NCBI GenBank assembly: GCA_002339085.1
Contig: DDDX01000034.1
Coordinates: forward strand, 1-44,942
Length of the DNA: 44,942 nucleotides
From: Cellvibrionales bacterium UBA1969
GTDB taxonomy: Bacteria > Pseudomonadota > Gammaproteobacteria > Pseudomonadales > UBA7434
Direction of reading: 5' to 3'
Positions 1 to 6,612 of this stretch are shown one piece after another. Numbering within the stretch: the first letter of the stretch is position 1; each line of letters opens with the position of its first letter. The notes beneath the pieces were generated by a model. It did not search any database, was not told the DNA's origin, and saw only the letters and a list, made by a program, of their open reading frames with translations. The position numbers and the translations under genes are program-made.

Positions 1-235
1 TTTCAATGTGCTCGTAGATCTCGTCAAGTGTGACCTCTTCATGCTTAGAAATGAACCTTGCATTATGTTCGGCAATTATTCTTTGATTTTTAAATCCAGG
101 AATATTATGGATAATCTCTAAGTGTGAGAAGAGATCATGTGGGTTTAAATAAGGCCGGAAAAAAAGAGTATCAAAAAGATCAAATGATATAATTTTTGAA
201 AACCTTATAGATTTTTTGATAGCGCTAATATCCAT
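1..235 (-). CDS. HAD-like hydrolase domain protein, N-terminal part (runs off left edge)
   Basis: A minus-strand reading frame opens with ATG at 233-235 and stays open to the window edge, giving 78 residues of N-terminus. Residues 17-23 read SFDLFDT, the HAD motif I pattern (DxFDT, nucleophile Asp plus general-acid Asp), followed by LFFRPYLNPHDLF. This is the form seen in HAD-like domains of bacterial surface-polysaccharide and glycosyltransferase loci, so a role there is inferred from family habit and from the neighbouring glycosyltransferase at 776-1591. The C-terminal part lies outside the window. Base composition is AT-rich compared with the 2-40 kb core. The start is the first ATG in the frame and no strong ribosome binding site is visible. 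Confidence 0.6.
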   Translation of the reverse strand, partial: MDISAIKKSIRFSKIISFDLFDTLFFRPYLNPHDLFSHLEIIHNIPGFKNQRIIAEHNARFISKHEEVTLDEIYEHIE

Positions 236-373
236 AAAATTTTAATTTTAGTTGCCTTCTCATATGTTGAGTGATTGAGCGAATATTTTTAGTGTATCAA
301 AAAGACCTAAATATGTGGAGAATAAGCTAATTAAAATGTGCCTTGTTAAATAAAGCAAAAGTGGTATTACGAA

Positions 374-763
374 GTGGATACTGAGTTTGGCAAAAACTCA
401 TGGAAATATATTTATACAGAAACATTTAGTAAAAGTAGAGTTTTCATTAGGTCCAGCCCTCGGTGGCTCACCTTTGAAGAAGGTCTTGTTTACTACTGGC
501 GGTTAGAGGATTATTCAATACCACAATATCAATACATACTCAGAGGCCATCATGATGATTACGACTTTACTTTCATGTTAGAAATAGGGTTTTATAAGTA
601 TTCTTTTCAAACGAAAAAGCATAGCTGTTTAAAACAACAAAGACATGCAGAAACTATGGGCTGCGGCAACATTCAATCAGAAACAAAAGATGCTTATATA
701 TTGTCGTCAGTGGTGGTAACAGAAAACGAAAATGTTATTGTGTATTTAATCAATAAACGCTGA
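374..763 (+). CDS. Hypothetical protein, 129 residues, GTG start
   Basis: The product is not recognised. It is rich in aromatic and charged residues (two WxY-like stretches near residues 11 and 40, a HHDDYDF patch near 60) and has no signal peptide or membrane segment. The only usable start is GTG at 374; the frame is open back to 350, after a stop at 347-349, and the residues encoded there (KQKWYYE) read like genuine protein. The N-terminus may therefore have been lost or shifted. No good ribosome binding site precedes the GTG. The gene lies between a truncated HAD gene and a glycosyltransferase, both on the other strand, in AT-rich DNA typical of variable loci. Confidence 0.4.
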   Translation: MDTEFGKNSWKYIYTETFSKSRVFIRSSPRWLTFEEGLVYYWRLEDYSIPQYQYILRGHHDDYDFTFMLEIGFYKYSFQTKKHSCLKQQRHAETMGCGNIQSETKDAYILSSVVVTENENVIVYLINKR

Positions 764-775
764 TAGTTGAAGTAT

Positions 776-1591
776 TTAAAATTTACCATCACTTGTCTCA
801 AGTCCAATCGGCATATTCATATTACATTTCAACATATTATTTAAAAGAGAGGCTTTCGTTATCTCCTCGCTTGATTGGGCCCACTCAAGCCAATCAATTT
901 TTGGATTTATTGTATTAACTAAGCCTTCCTCTTTACTATTAGTAACTGGTGCAATGTCAGAAGGAATGTGAATTATTTTCTTTTTAATACAGACAGCCCT
1001 TTTAAAGAGGTCATCATCATCTCCACCCATAGGCGGCAGCGCCTCATTATAACCTCCTAATGAGATGAACAAATCTTTTGGTAGGCCGATATTGCCATAT
1101 GAACCATCATGAAAATGTTCGCCACGAAGAAATTTAAAAGTCGTCCTAAAATTTTTTCTTTTCCATGGCCTAAATTTTTTTTTGATTCTGCCTCTATAAC
1201 CACAAAATATATATTTATTTAACTTCTTTTTTTTATTAAGCTCTAGGAGTTTATCAATAGTGTTGGCGCTTATAAAATTATCACAATCAAGATTAATTAA
1301 GTAAGAGCCCTTAGCAGACATGTGACTGGTGTTTCTTGCTTTAGGCATATTCCAAAAAAACATTTCCTTACAAACTCTATAATTCATAAAATCGCTATTT
1401 TTCTGTTGCAAAATCCAATCATGAAGTTTTAAGCTTTCGTCATCTTTGATAAAATTAACTAAGACCATTTCGACTAGGCCGTTATAATTATTTATAATAT
1501 TGTTATTATGGGGCAAGGTCTTTTTTAAGGACTCGCCTCTGTTCATGCATGTTGAGCAAAATGATAAAATTGGACTTTGTATAGTGCTCAT
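776..1591 (-). CDS. Family 2 glycosyltransferase
   Basis: This is a predicted cytoplasmic nucleotide-sugar-dependent transferase of 271 residues from the preferred start. The N-terminus has the SFCSTCMNR stretch that opens the GT-A fold in many GT2 proteins. The NLDCDNF segment near residue 100 fits the metal-binding DxD region, and the late GGYNEALPPMGGDDDDL stretch is like the ED-containing acceptor loop of galactosyltransferase-type GT2 domains. No transmembrane segment is visible. An alternative ATG at 1630 adds 13 residues behind a weak AGGG; I prefer ATG 1591 because the conserved domain begins right after it. Acceptor and sugar cannot be told. With the HAD gene at 1-235 it suggests the end of a surface-glycan locus. 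Confidence 0.75.
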   Translation of the reverse strand: MSTIQSPILSFCSTCMNRGESLKKTLPHNNNIINNYNGLVEMVLVNFIKDDESLKLHDWILQQKNSDFMNYRVCKEMFFWNMPKARNTSHMSAKGSYLINLDCDNFISANTIDKLLELNKKKKLNKYIFCGYRGRIKKKFRPWKRKNFRTTFKFLRGEHFHDGSYGNIGLPKDLFISLGGYNEALPPMGGDDDDLFKRAVCIKKKIIHIPSDIAPVTNSKEEGLVNTINPKIDWLEWAQSSEEITKASLLNNMLKCNMNMPIGLETSDGKF

Positions 1592-1892
1592 AATTGAAAG
1601 GCCTTTTGATATTTTATTTATTGGTACCATTATCCCTAAAAATATATTCTTTTACTATACATCCAAATATTTTTGGATTATTAAATTAATAGTTAGGGAT
1701 ATCAAGCAAACAAACATTTGTAATTGTCTCTTATTCTTCTGTGCTGGAATACAAAGATTTTACAAATACAATAAAAATTATTTTATAACGGCGCTTTCTA
1801 GCTAAGTTCACTTATTTTGATCAATAAATTAATCGACTTATAGGTATTCTCTCGTATAAAATGAAATTTCATGAATTTCAAGAGGTTTCACC

Positions 1893-2048
1893 ATGAGAAA
1901 TATAGTATTTATAGCGTTGTTACTCCTGAGCTCAGTGTCGTTAGCAGGCGGTTGCGGCGGTGAGCATGAGCATGAGCACGAGCATGAGAAAAAAGAAAAA
2001 ACAGATCATGACCATAGCTATGATCAGGGTTCATCTGAAGAAGCTTAA
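1893..2048 (+). CDS. Small exported His-rich (EH-repeat) peptide, 51 residues
   Basis: The ORF starts with ATG at 1893, preceded by AAGAGG with 7 bases spacing. Residues 1-18 form a signal peptide (MRN followed by a hydrophobic stretch ending SLA). Cys21 follows AGG, so lipoprotein processing is possible but the lipobox is not canonical; cleavage by signal peptidase I after SLA fits at least as well. The mature part holds a run of four Glu-His pairs at residues 24-31, then a Lys/Glu/Asp/His-rich tail (DHDH at 38-41). Alternating His and acidic residues suggest binding of Zn, Ni or Cu in the envelope; this is inference from composition. A terminator-like hairpin follows at 2057-2096. An ATGAAATTTCAT palindrome lies at 1861-1872, just upstream. 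Confidence 0.6.
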   Translation: MRNIVFIALLLLSSVSLAGGCGGEHEHEHEHEKKEKTDHDHSYDQGSSEEA

Positions 2049-2056
2049 AGGCGTTT

Positions 2057-2096
2057 TATAGCAAGCCTTTATGGCTTGAAATTTGCTTAGGCTATA
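2057..2096. terminator. Hairpin between the His-rich gene and the ABM gene
   Basis: CAAGCC (2062-2067) pairs with GGCTTG (2073-2078) over a 5-base loop, and an outer TATAGC/GCTATA pair brackets it. It sits between convergent genes (the His-rich ORF ends at 2048, the ABM gene at 2105). There is no long T-tract, so a bidirectional terminator is only moderately likely. Confidence 0.4.
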
Positions 2097-2104
2097 GCGT
2101 GGTT

Positions 2105-2407
2105 TTAAATAATCACTTCGAAGCCTTCAAACTGAGGATGGCCGATATACATGTGTTGGTTTTGACCAGCTCCTTTATGCGCCTGTCGAAACGCTTCTGA
2201 CTTTGTCCAATTGATAAAGTCTTCGCGACTATTCCAAGTACTGTGTGAGGTATAGAGCGTATACTCTCCGCTGCTGTCTGCTTTTAGTAAGTGAAAATGA
2301 TTAAACCCTGGCACACTATCTAAATGCGTCTCGCGGGTTTTCCACATATGTTCAAAGTCCTCTTCTTTGCCTCGATTTATTTTGAAGCGGTTCATGGCAA
2401 TATACAT
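2105..2407 (-). CDS. Antibiotic biosynthesis monooxygenase (ABM) / HmoA-like protein
   Basis: This is a 100-residue single-domain dimeric alpha-beta barrel protein of the ABM superfamily, which includes IsdG/HmoA heme-degrading enzymes. The N-terminus MYIAMNRFKI, the W-x-x-RE segment near residue 22, the PGFNHFHLL strand and SHSTWNSREDFINWTKSEAF are the family pattern. It follows oxyR immediately. The oxyR stop is TAA, followed by AGG and then ATGACTATG. An ATG at 2413 would sit directly on the AAAGG ribosome binding site, whereas the ATG at 2407 has proper spacing, so I chose 2407. Cotranscription with oxyR suggests a role in oxidative stress or heme handling. Substrate is not determined by sequence. 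Confidence 0.8.
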   Translation of the reverse strand: MYIAMNRFKINRGKEEDFEHMWKTRETHLDSVPGFNHFHLLKADSSGEYTLYTSHSTWNSREDFINWTKSEAFRQAHKGAGQNQHMYIGHPQFEGFEVII

Positions 2408-2416
2408 AGTCATCCT

Positions 2417-3337
2417 TTAGTCTTTCGACCTAGTTTGAGTAGAGAAATGCTGATTGAGCTGCTGTTCAAATAATATTTTGAGCTGCTCGACATTTTTGAT
2501 GCCGGTATAGCTGGGCCGCATAATAAGAGCTATTTCTCGGTGCGGCCCAGGTTCGTTAAGATGCGCCTCTTTAAGCAGTGGATTAGCTTGCAGTAATTGC
2601 TCCAATGCCATTTGAGGAACTAGTGTAGTGCCCATTTTCCCCGCGACCAACTGCACTAAGGTATTTAAACTGGAGGCGCGTATATTGTGATGTCCGCTCG
2701 CTGATAATTGGCAAGCTAATAACGCATGGTCTTTCAGGCAATGTCCATCCTCTAAAAGCATCATTGATGCGGCCTCAACCTCACTGGCAGAAATTTCATT
2801 ACTATCTGCAATGGCATTATCGATATGGTTAAGCCAGAAAAAATCTTCCTGCCAAAAGCTGAATGAGAGTAAGCCATTTAAAGGGAAGGGCAGGGCTAAA
2901 ATGGCAAGGTCTAAATCACCACGACGCACCTCATTAACTAACGCATTCGACTGGTCTTCAATGATGTCTAGCTGAAGCTTTGGATAATCACGATTGATAG
3001 TGGGCAAAACTATTGGCAATAAATAAGGCCCGATCGTTGGTATAACGCCAATTTTCAGCGGGCCACTTAGCTCGCCATCCAGATTTTGCCCCAGCTTTTG
3101 AATATCGTCTGCTTGGATTTTAATGGTTTGCGCTTTTTCTAATACGGCCTTGCCAAGGGCCGTAACAATCACTTTTTTGTTGTCTCGTTCAAAAATTTGA
3201 ATACCAATTTGTTGCTCGAGCTCAGTTAATGCATTACTTAGCGTTGATGGCGAGACAAAACAGGCTTCGGCGGCTTTCTTAAAGTGTAAGGTTTGTTCAA
3301 CGGCCAATGCGTAGTGTAATTGCTTGAGCGTGATCAT
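2417..3337 (-). CDS. oxyR: OxyR, LysR-family peroxide-sensing regulator
   Basis: A 306-residue LysR-type regulator with an N-terminal winged helix-turn-helix (residues about 1-60) and a substrate-like regulatory domain. The redox pair is visible: Cys200 in LLEDGHCLKDH and Cys209 nine residues later, matching Cys199/Cys208 of E. coli OxyR, which form the peroxide-induced disulfide. The family activates ahpCF, catalase and related genes. Here it is divergent from ahpC across a 131-bp spacer holding a 27-bp palindrome (3360-3386), the natural place for autoregulation and ahpC control. The ABM gene follows with only a few bases between. A GGAA stretch precedes the ATG at 3337. Confidence 0.95.
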   Translation of the reverse strand: MITLKQLHYALAVEQTLHFKKAAEACFVSPSTLSNALTELEQQIGIQIFERDNKKVIVTALGKAVLEKAQTIKIQADDIQKLGQNLDGELSGPLKIGVIPTIGPYLLPIVLPTINRDYPKLQLDIIEDQSNALVNEVRRGDLDLAILALPFPLNGLLSFSFWQEDFFWLNHIDNAIADSNEISASEVEAASMMLLEDGHCLKDHALLACQLSASGHHNIRASSLNTLVQLVAGKMGTTLVPQMALEQLLQANPLLKEAHLNEPGPHREIALIMRPSYTGIKNVEQLKILFEQQLNQHFSTQTRSKD

Positions 3338-3359
3338 GTTGATTCCATGGAATACGTAA

Positions 3360-3386
3360 ATTATATTCGATTTTATCGAATATAAT
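3360..3386. promoter_or_regulatory. 27-bp perfect palindrome, candidate OxyR operator
   Basis: Two perfect 12-base arms (ATTATATTCGAT and its complement) flank a TTT spacer. The core ATTCGAT-TTT-ATCGAAT contains a LysR-type T-N11-A element. It lies 22 bp upstream of the oxyR start and 82 bp upstream of the ahpC start. A further TTCGAT occurs at 3421-3426 nearer ahpC. Position supports OxyR binding; the bases do not match the E. coli ATAG/CTAT tetranucleotide spacing exactly. Confidence 0.55.
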
Positions 3387-3468
3387 AATCAAAAATAACA
3401 TATTTAACAATACATTGTGGTTCGATATAGTGTATCCATTAACAATTACTTCAACCTAGGAGAGCATC

Positions 3469-4032
3469 ATGGCATTAGTCAACACAGCAATTAAACCCTT
3501 TAGCGCTGACGCATTTAAAAACGGTGAATTTATCACCGTGACTGATGAGGACGTCAAAGGTAAGTGGGCGGTATTTTTCTTTTACCCAGCAGACTTTACC
3601 TTTGTATGTCCCACGGAGTTAGGTGATGTGGCTGATCATTATGAAGAGCTACAGTCACGCGATGTTGAAGTTTATTCAGTTTCAACGGATACCCATTTCA
3701 CCCACAAAGCTTGGCATGAATCATCAGACACCATTGCCAAGGTTAAATACACTATGATTGGTGATCCTACAGGTACGCTATCCAGTAATTTTGAAGTTCT
3801 GCGTGAAGGCCAAGGTCTTGCTGATCGCGGGACTTTTGTCGTTGATCCTGACGGGGTTATTCAGGCGATGGAAGTCACTGCCGAGGGTATTGGCCGTGAT
3901 GCAGATGATTTGGTTCGCAAAATTAAAGCCGCCCAGTACGTACGCGCACATCCTGATGAAGTTTGCCCTGCTAAATGGAAAGAAGGCGAAGCGACATTAG
4001 CGCCATCATTAGATCTAGTCGGAAAAATTTAA
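3469..4032 (+). CDS. ahpC: AhpC, alkyl hydroperoxide reductase peroxiredoxin subunit
   Basis: A 187-residue typical 2-Cys peroxiredoxin, the same length as E. coli AhpC. Peroxidatic Cys47 lies in DFTFVCPTE and resolving Cys166 in DEVCPAKW, one residue later than in E. coli. It reduces hydrogen peroxide and organic hydroperoxides in the cytoplasm and is recycled by AhpF, encoded next. The ATG at 3469 has a strong AGGAGAG ribosome binding site. It is divergent from oxyR and probably controlled by it. A strong hairpin with T-tract after the stop (4043-4073) likely reduces read-through into ahpF, which fits the usual need for more AhpC than AhpF. Confidence 0.97.
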   Translation: MALVNTAIKPFSADAFKNGEFITVTDEDVKGKWAVFFFYPADFTFVCPTELGDVADHYEELQSRDVEVYSVSTDTHFTHKAWHESSDTIAKVKYTMIGDPTGTLSSNFEVLREGQGLADRGTFVVDPDGVIQAMEVTAEGIGRDADDLVRKIKAAQYVRAHPDEVCPAKWKEGEATLAPSLDLVGKI

Positions 4033-4042
4033 TTGTAAGTTT

Positions 4043-4073
4043 AAGCGGGGGCGCCAGCCCCCGCTTATTTTTT
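4043..4073 (+). terminator. Intrinsic terminator/attenuator between ahpC and ahpF
   Basis: A perfect 10-bp GC-rich stem (AAGCGGGGGC, loop GCCA, GCCCCCGCTT) is followed by ATTTTTT. It lies in the 55-bp gap between ahpC and ahpF on the same strand, so it should end part of the ahpC transcripts and leave a smaller share reading into ahpF. Confidence 0.85.
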
Positions 4074-4087
4074 AACAGGAAGACCAG

Positions 4088-5656
4088 ATGAGCAATCCCG
4101 TATTATCAGACGATATCATTAAGGCCTTAACCAGCTATACCGCTAATATGGAAGTGCCGGTGACGTTTGTTTTACAAACCGGCGAGCATGCAAAGCGAGA
4201 GGAGTTGGTTGAATTTTTATCGGCGATAGCAGCGGTCAGTGATAAGCTGTTATTGGATGAGCGTGATTGTGATTTAGTGTTAAGAAGCCCTTTGAGTTTT
4301 TATTTAGAAGTTAACGGCCAGTCGACGGGTATTAGTTTTTCTGGCATTCCTAGCGGCCATGAGTTTAATTCTCTGGTGCTCGCAATATTACGCAGTAGTG
4401 GCACTGCATTAAAGCTGGATGATGGTATTCAGACCATGGTTGCTGCTATTCAAGAACCCTTACACTTTGAAGTGTTTGTCAGTTTAAGTTGTCACAATTG
4501 TCCCGATGTTGTGCAAGCTTTAAATCAGTTTGCTTTGCTCAATGATAATATCGGCACCGAAATGATCGACGGTGGCTTATACCCTGAATTAATTGAGCAG
4601 CGCGATATACAAGGTGTGCCGAGCGTTTATTTAAACGGTGAGTTATTTGCAAACGGCAAAGTTGATACGGCAAAAATGATCGATAAGCTACAAACGCTTT
4701 ATCCTTATTTGAATGAAACAGCCGCAGAAGCAATGCCTTTACAAGATGTGGTGATTATTGGCGGTGGCCCTGCCGGCATTAGCGCGGCAGTTTATAGTGC
4801 GCGTAAAGGTTTAAAAGTGACTATGGTGGCAGAAACCATTGGCGGCCAAGTCAAAGACACGATGGGCATAGAGAATCTTATCTCTGTGAGTAGCACTACT
4901 GGACCAAAACTGACCGGCGATTTGCTTAACCATATGAATGATTACGAGGTGACCCTAAAGGAACATTTACGGGTCGCAGACATTGGTATAGGTGACGTTA
5001 AGGTTATTACCCTGTCATCGGGTGAAATCATTCAAACTAAAACGGTTATTATCGCCACCGGTGCGCGCTGGCGGGAGCTAGGTGTGCCTGGCGAAAAAGA
5101 AAACATTGGTAATGGCGTTGCCTATTGTCCGCATTGTGACGGGCCTTTTTTCAAAGGTAAAGATGTTGCGGTTATTGGCGGCGGTAACTCGGGCATAGAG
5201 GCTGCCTTAGACTTGGCTGGCATTGTGAAGTCAGTGACAGTGTTCGAGTTTCTGCCAGAATTAAAAGCCGATAAGATTCTGGTAGATCAGGCTAAGTTGC
5301 GTGATAATATCACGTTGCACACCAATGTTGCGAGTAAAGAAATTATTGCCACAAACGGCAAGGTGTCTGCGATTGAATACCAGGATCGTGAAACGGAACA
5401 GTTACACCAGCAAGCCCTGGACGGGGTGTTTGTTCAAATCGGATTAATCCCGAATAGTCTGTTTGTTAAGGACGTGGTTGAGCTTACGCCCTACGGCGAA
5501 GTGGTTATCGATGAGCACGGACAGACATCAGAGCCCGGTATTTTTGCCTGTGGCGACGTCACTACAGTGCCGTATAAGCAAATTGTGATATCGATGGGTG
5601 AGGGCGCTAAGGCGTCCTTGTCAGCTGCCGATTATTTATTAAAACTGACTGCTTAA
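4088..5656 (+). CDS. ahpF: AhpF, alkyl hydroperoxide reductase flavoprotein subunit
   Basis: A 522-residue NADH:peroxiredoxin disulfide oxidoreductase. Its N-terminal double-thioredoxin domain (about 1-200) has CHNC at 135-138; the FAD motif IGGGPAG is at 224-230; the thioredoxin-reductase-type redox centre CPHC is at 347-350 and the NAD(H) motif IGGGNSG follows at 363-369. Length and domain order equal E. coli AhpF. Electrons pass from NADH through FAD and both disulfides to AhpC. An AGGAAG ribosome binding site precedes ATG 4088. The last 18 bases overlap the convergent hydrolase gene at 5639. Confidence 0.96.
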   Translation: MSNPVLSDDIIKALTSYTANMEVPVTFVLQTGEHAKREELVEFLSAIAAVSDKLLLDERDCDLVLRSPLSFYLEVNGQSTGISFSGIPSGHEFNSLVLAILRSSGTALKLDDGIQTMVAAIQEPLHFEVFVSLSCHNCPDVVQALNQFALLNDNIGTEMIDGGLYPELIEQRDIQGVPSVYLNGELFANGKVDTAKMIDKLQTLYPYLNETAAEAMPLQDVVIIGGGPAGISAAVYSARKGLKVTMVAETIGGQVKDTMGIENLISVSSTTGPKLTGDLLNHMNDYEVTLKEHLRVADIGIGDVKVITLSSGEIIQTKTVIIATGARWRELGVPGEKENIGNGVAYCPHCDGPFFKGKDVAVIGGGNSGIEAALDLAGIVKSVTVFEFLPELKADKILVDQAKLRDNITLHTNVASKEIIATNGKVSAIEYQDRETEQLHQQALDGVFVQIGLIPNSLFVKDVVELTPYGEVVIDEHGQTSEPGIFACGDVTTVPYKQIVISMGEGAKASLSAADYLLKLTA

Positions 5657-6529
5657 GTGATGGGTTAAAAATGTCAGCTGTTTATCGATACATAGCTGAT
5701 TAACCTTGCCATTATCATAGCAATCAAAATGATCGCCGTTAAATTGCCATAATTCACAGTGGGTTATTTTCGCGGCCGTCGCTTCTACATCGGCCATAAG
5801 AATACCTTTGTCTTGGTCGCCGTAAGCCATGAATACGGGGCAGTTGATTTGCTCAGCCGTATCAATTGGATTGTAATTACCGGCTGTTAGTAAGCTACTG
5901 GCGGGAATAGCATTTTGCCAATTAAGCGTATCATCGACGATATTTAAATAAGCATATTTCCAGCCCGGGTAACTTAGGCCGCAGGCACCATCGTGCTCGT
6001 CACCGACAATGGCAATCCGATGCCGTGCGCCAATAATCGAGACTAACTTATCGACAAAGGCGTGCATAACGGTTGCCAATAGTTTCCTTTTATTTACTCC
6101 TTGCATCGCTGAACGACTGCTGCAATGCGGCACCTGAGCAATAACGGCATTGACACTATTGACCTTTGCTGCGGCGCTTAATACATGTCCACCCGAAAGC
6201 GATGAGCCCCATAAAATGATCGTGTTTGGCACGGAATCGAGTAAGGTAGCAAAATCGATAGCGGCAAGCCAGTCGTCTAATTGTTCGCTTGGATTAATAT
6301 ACTGTCGCGGTAGCCCCTCGCTATCACCAAAGCCACGGTAGTTAAATGCCAAGACAGCGTAACCGGCTTTTTGAAACGCAGTGATAGCTGATGAATTACC
6401 AAATTGCCACAATGCGCCAAAACCCGGCGCACAGATCACGGTCGCAGCAGGTGTTTCCTGAGGCATAAATAAAGCGGCCTCGCATTGAAGCCCTTTGCTA
6501 TTAAATCTCAGTTTGCGATAGTTTGACAT
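5639..6529 (-). CDS. Alpha/beta hydrolase (serine hydrolase)
   Basis: A 296-residue alpha/beta-hydrolase fold protein. The nucleophile elbow is GSSLSGG (near residue 111), the oxyanion region APGFGALWQFG is near 34, and NYRGFGDSEG is the usual strand-loop after beta-4. The late AYGDQDKGI and NGDHFDCY segments hold the candidate acid Asp and catalytic His. It resembles uncharacterised dienelactone-hydrolase/esterase-like proteins and the substrate cannot be named. No signal peptide is present. The 3' end overlaps the last 18 bases of ahpF tail to tail, with no room for a separate terminator. Confidence 0.85.
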   Translation of the reverse strand: MSNYRKLRFNSKGLQCEAALFMPQETPAATVICAPGFGALWQFGNSSAITAFQKAGYAVLAFNYRGFGDSEGLPRQYINPSEQLDDWLAAIDFATLLDSVPNTIILWGSSLSGGHVLSAAAKVNSVNAVIAQVPHCSSRSAMQGVNKRKLLATVMHAFVDKLVSIIGARHRIAIVGDEHDGACGLSYPGWKYAYLNIVDDTLNWQNAIPASSLLTAGNYNPIDTAEQINCPVFMAYGDQDKGILMADVEATAAKITHCELWQFNGDHFDCYDNGKVNQLCIDKQLTFLTHHLSSQF

Positions 6530-6612
6530 AGCAATAGCAACTCCTAGCGAGTTCTTATTGTGATTGATTGTGTGAGGGAGCTTGATAAGCCAGTAGCCTT
6601 GGTTAGAAAATT

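Noticed and set aside
1500..1805. 101-codon plus-strand ORF opposite the glycosyltransferase gene
   Set aside because: Antisense shadow and AT-rich spacer; the minus-strand glycosyltransferase explains most of it.
1861..1872. ATGAAATTTCAT palindrome as a defined regulator site
   Set aside because: Perfect but AT-rich and short; it matches no regulator consensus that I can name with confidence.
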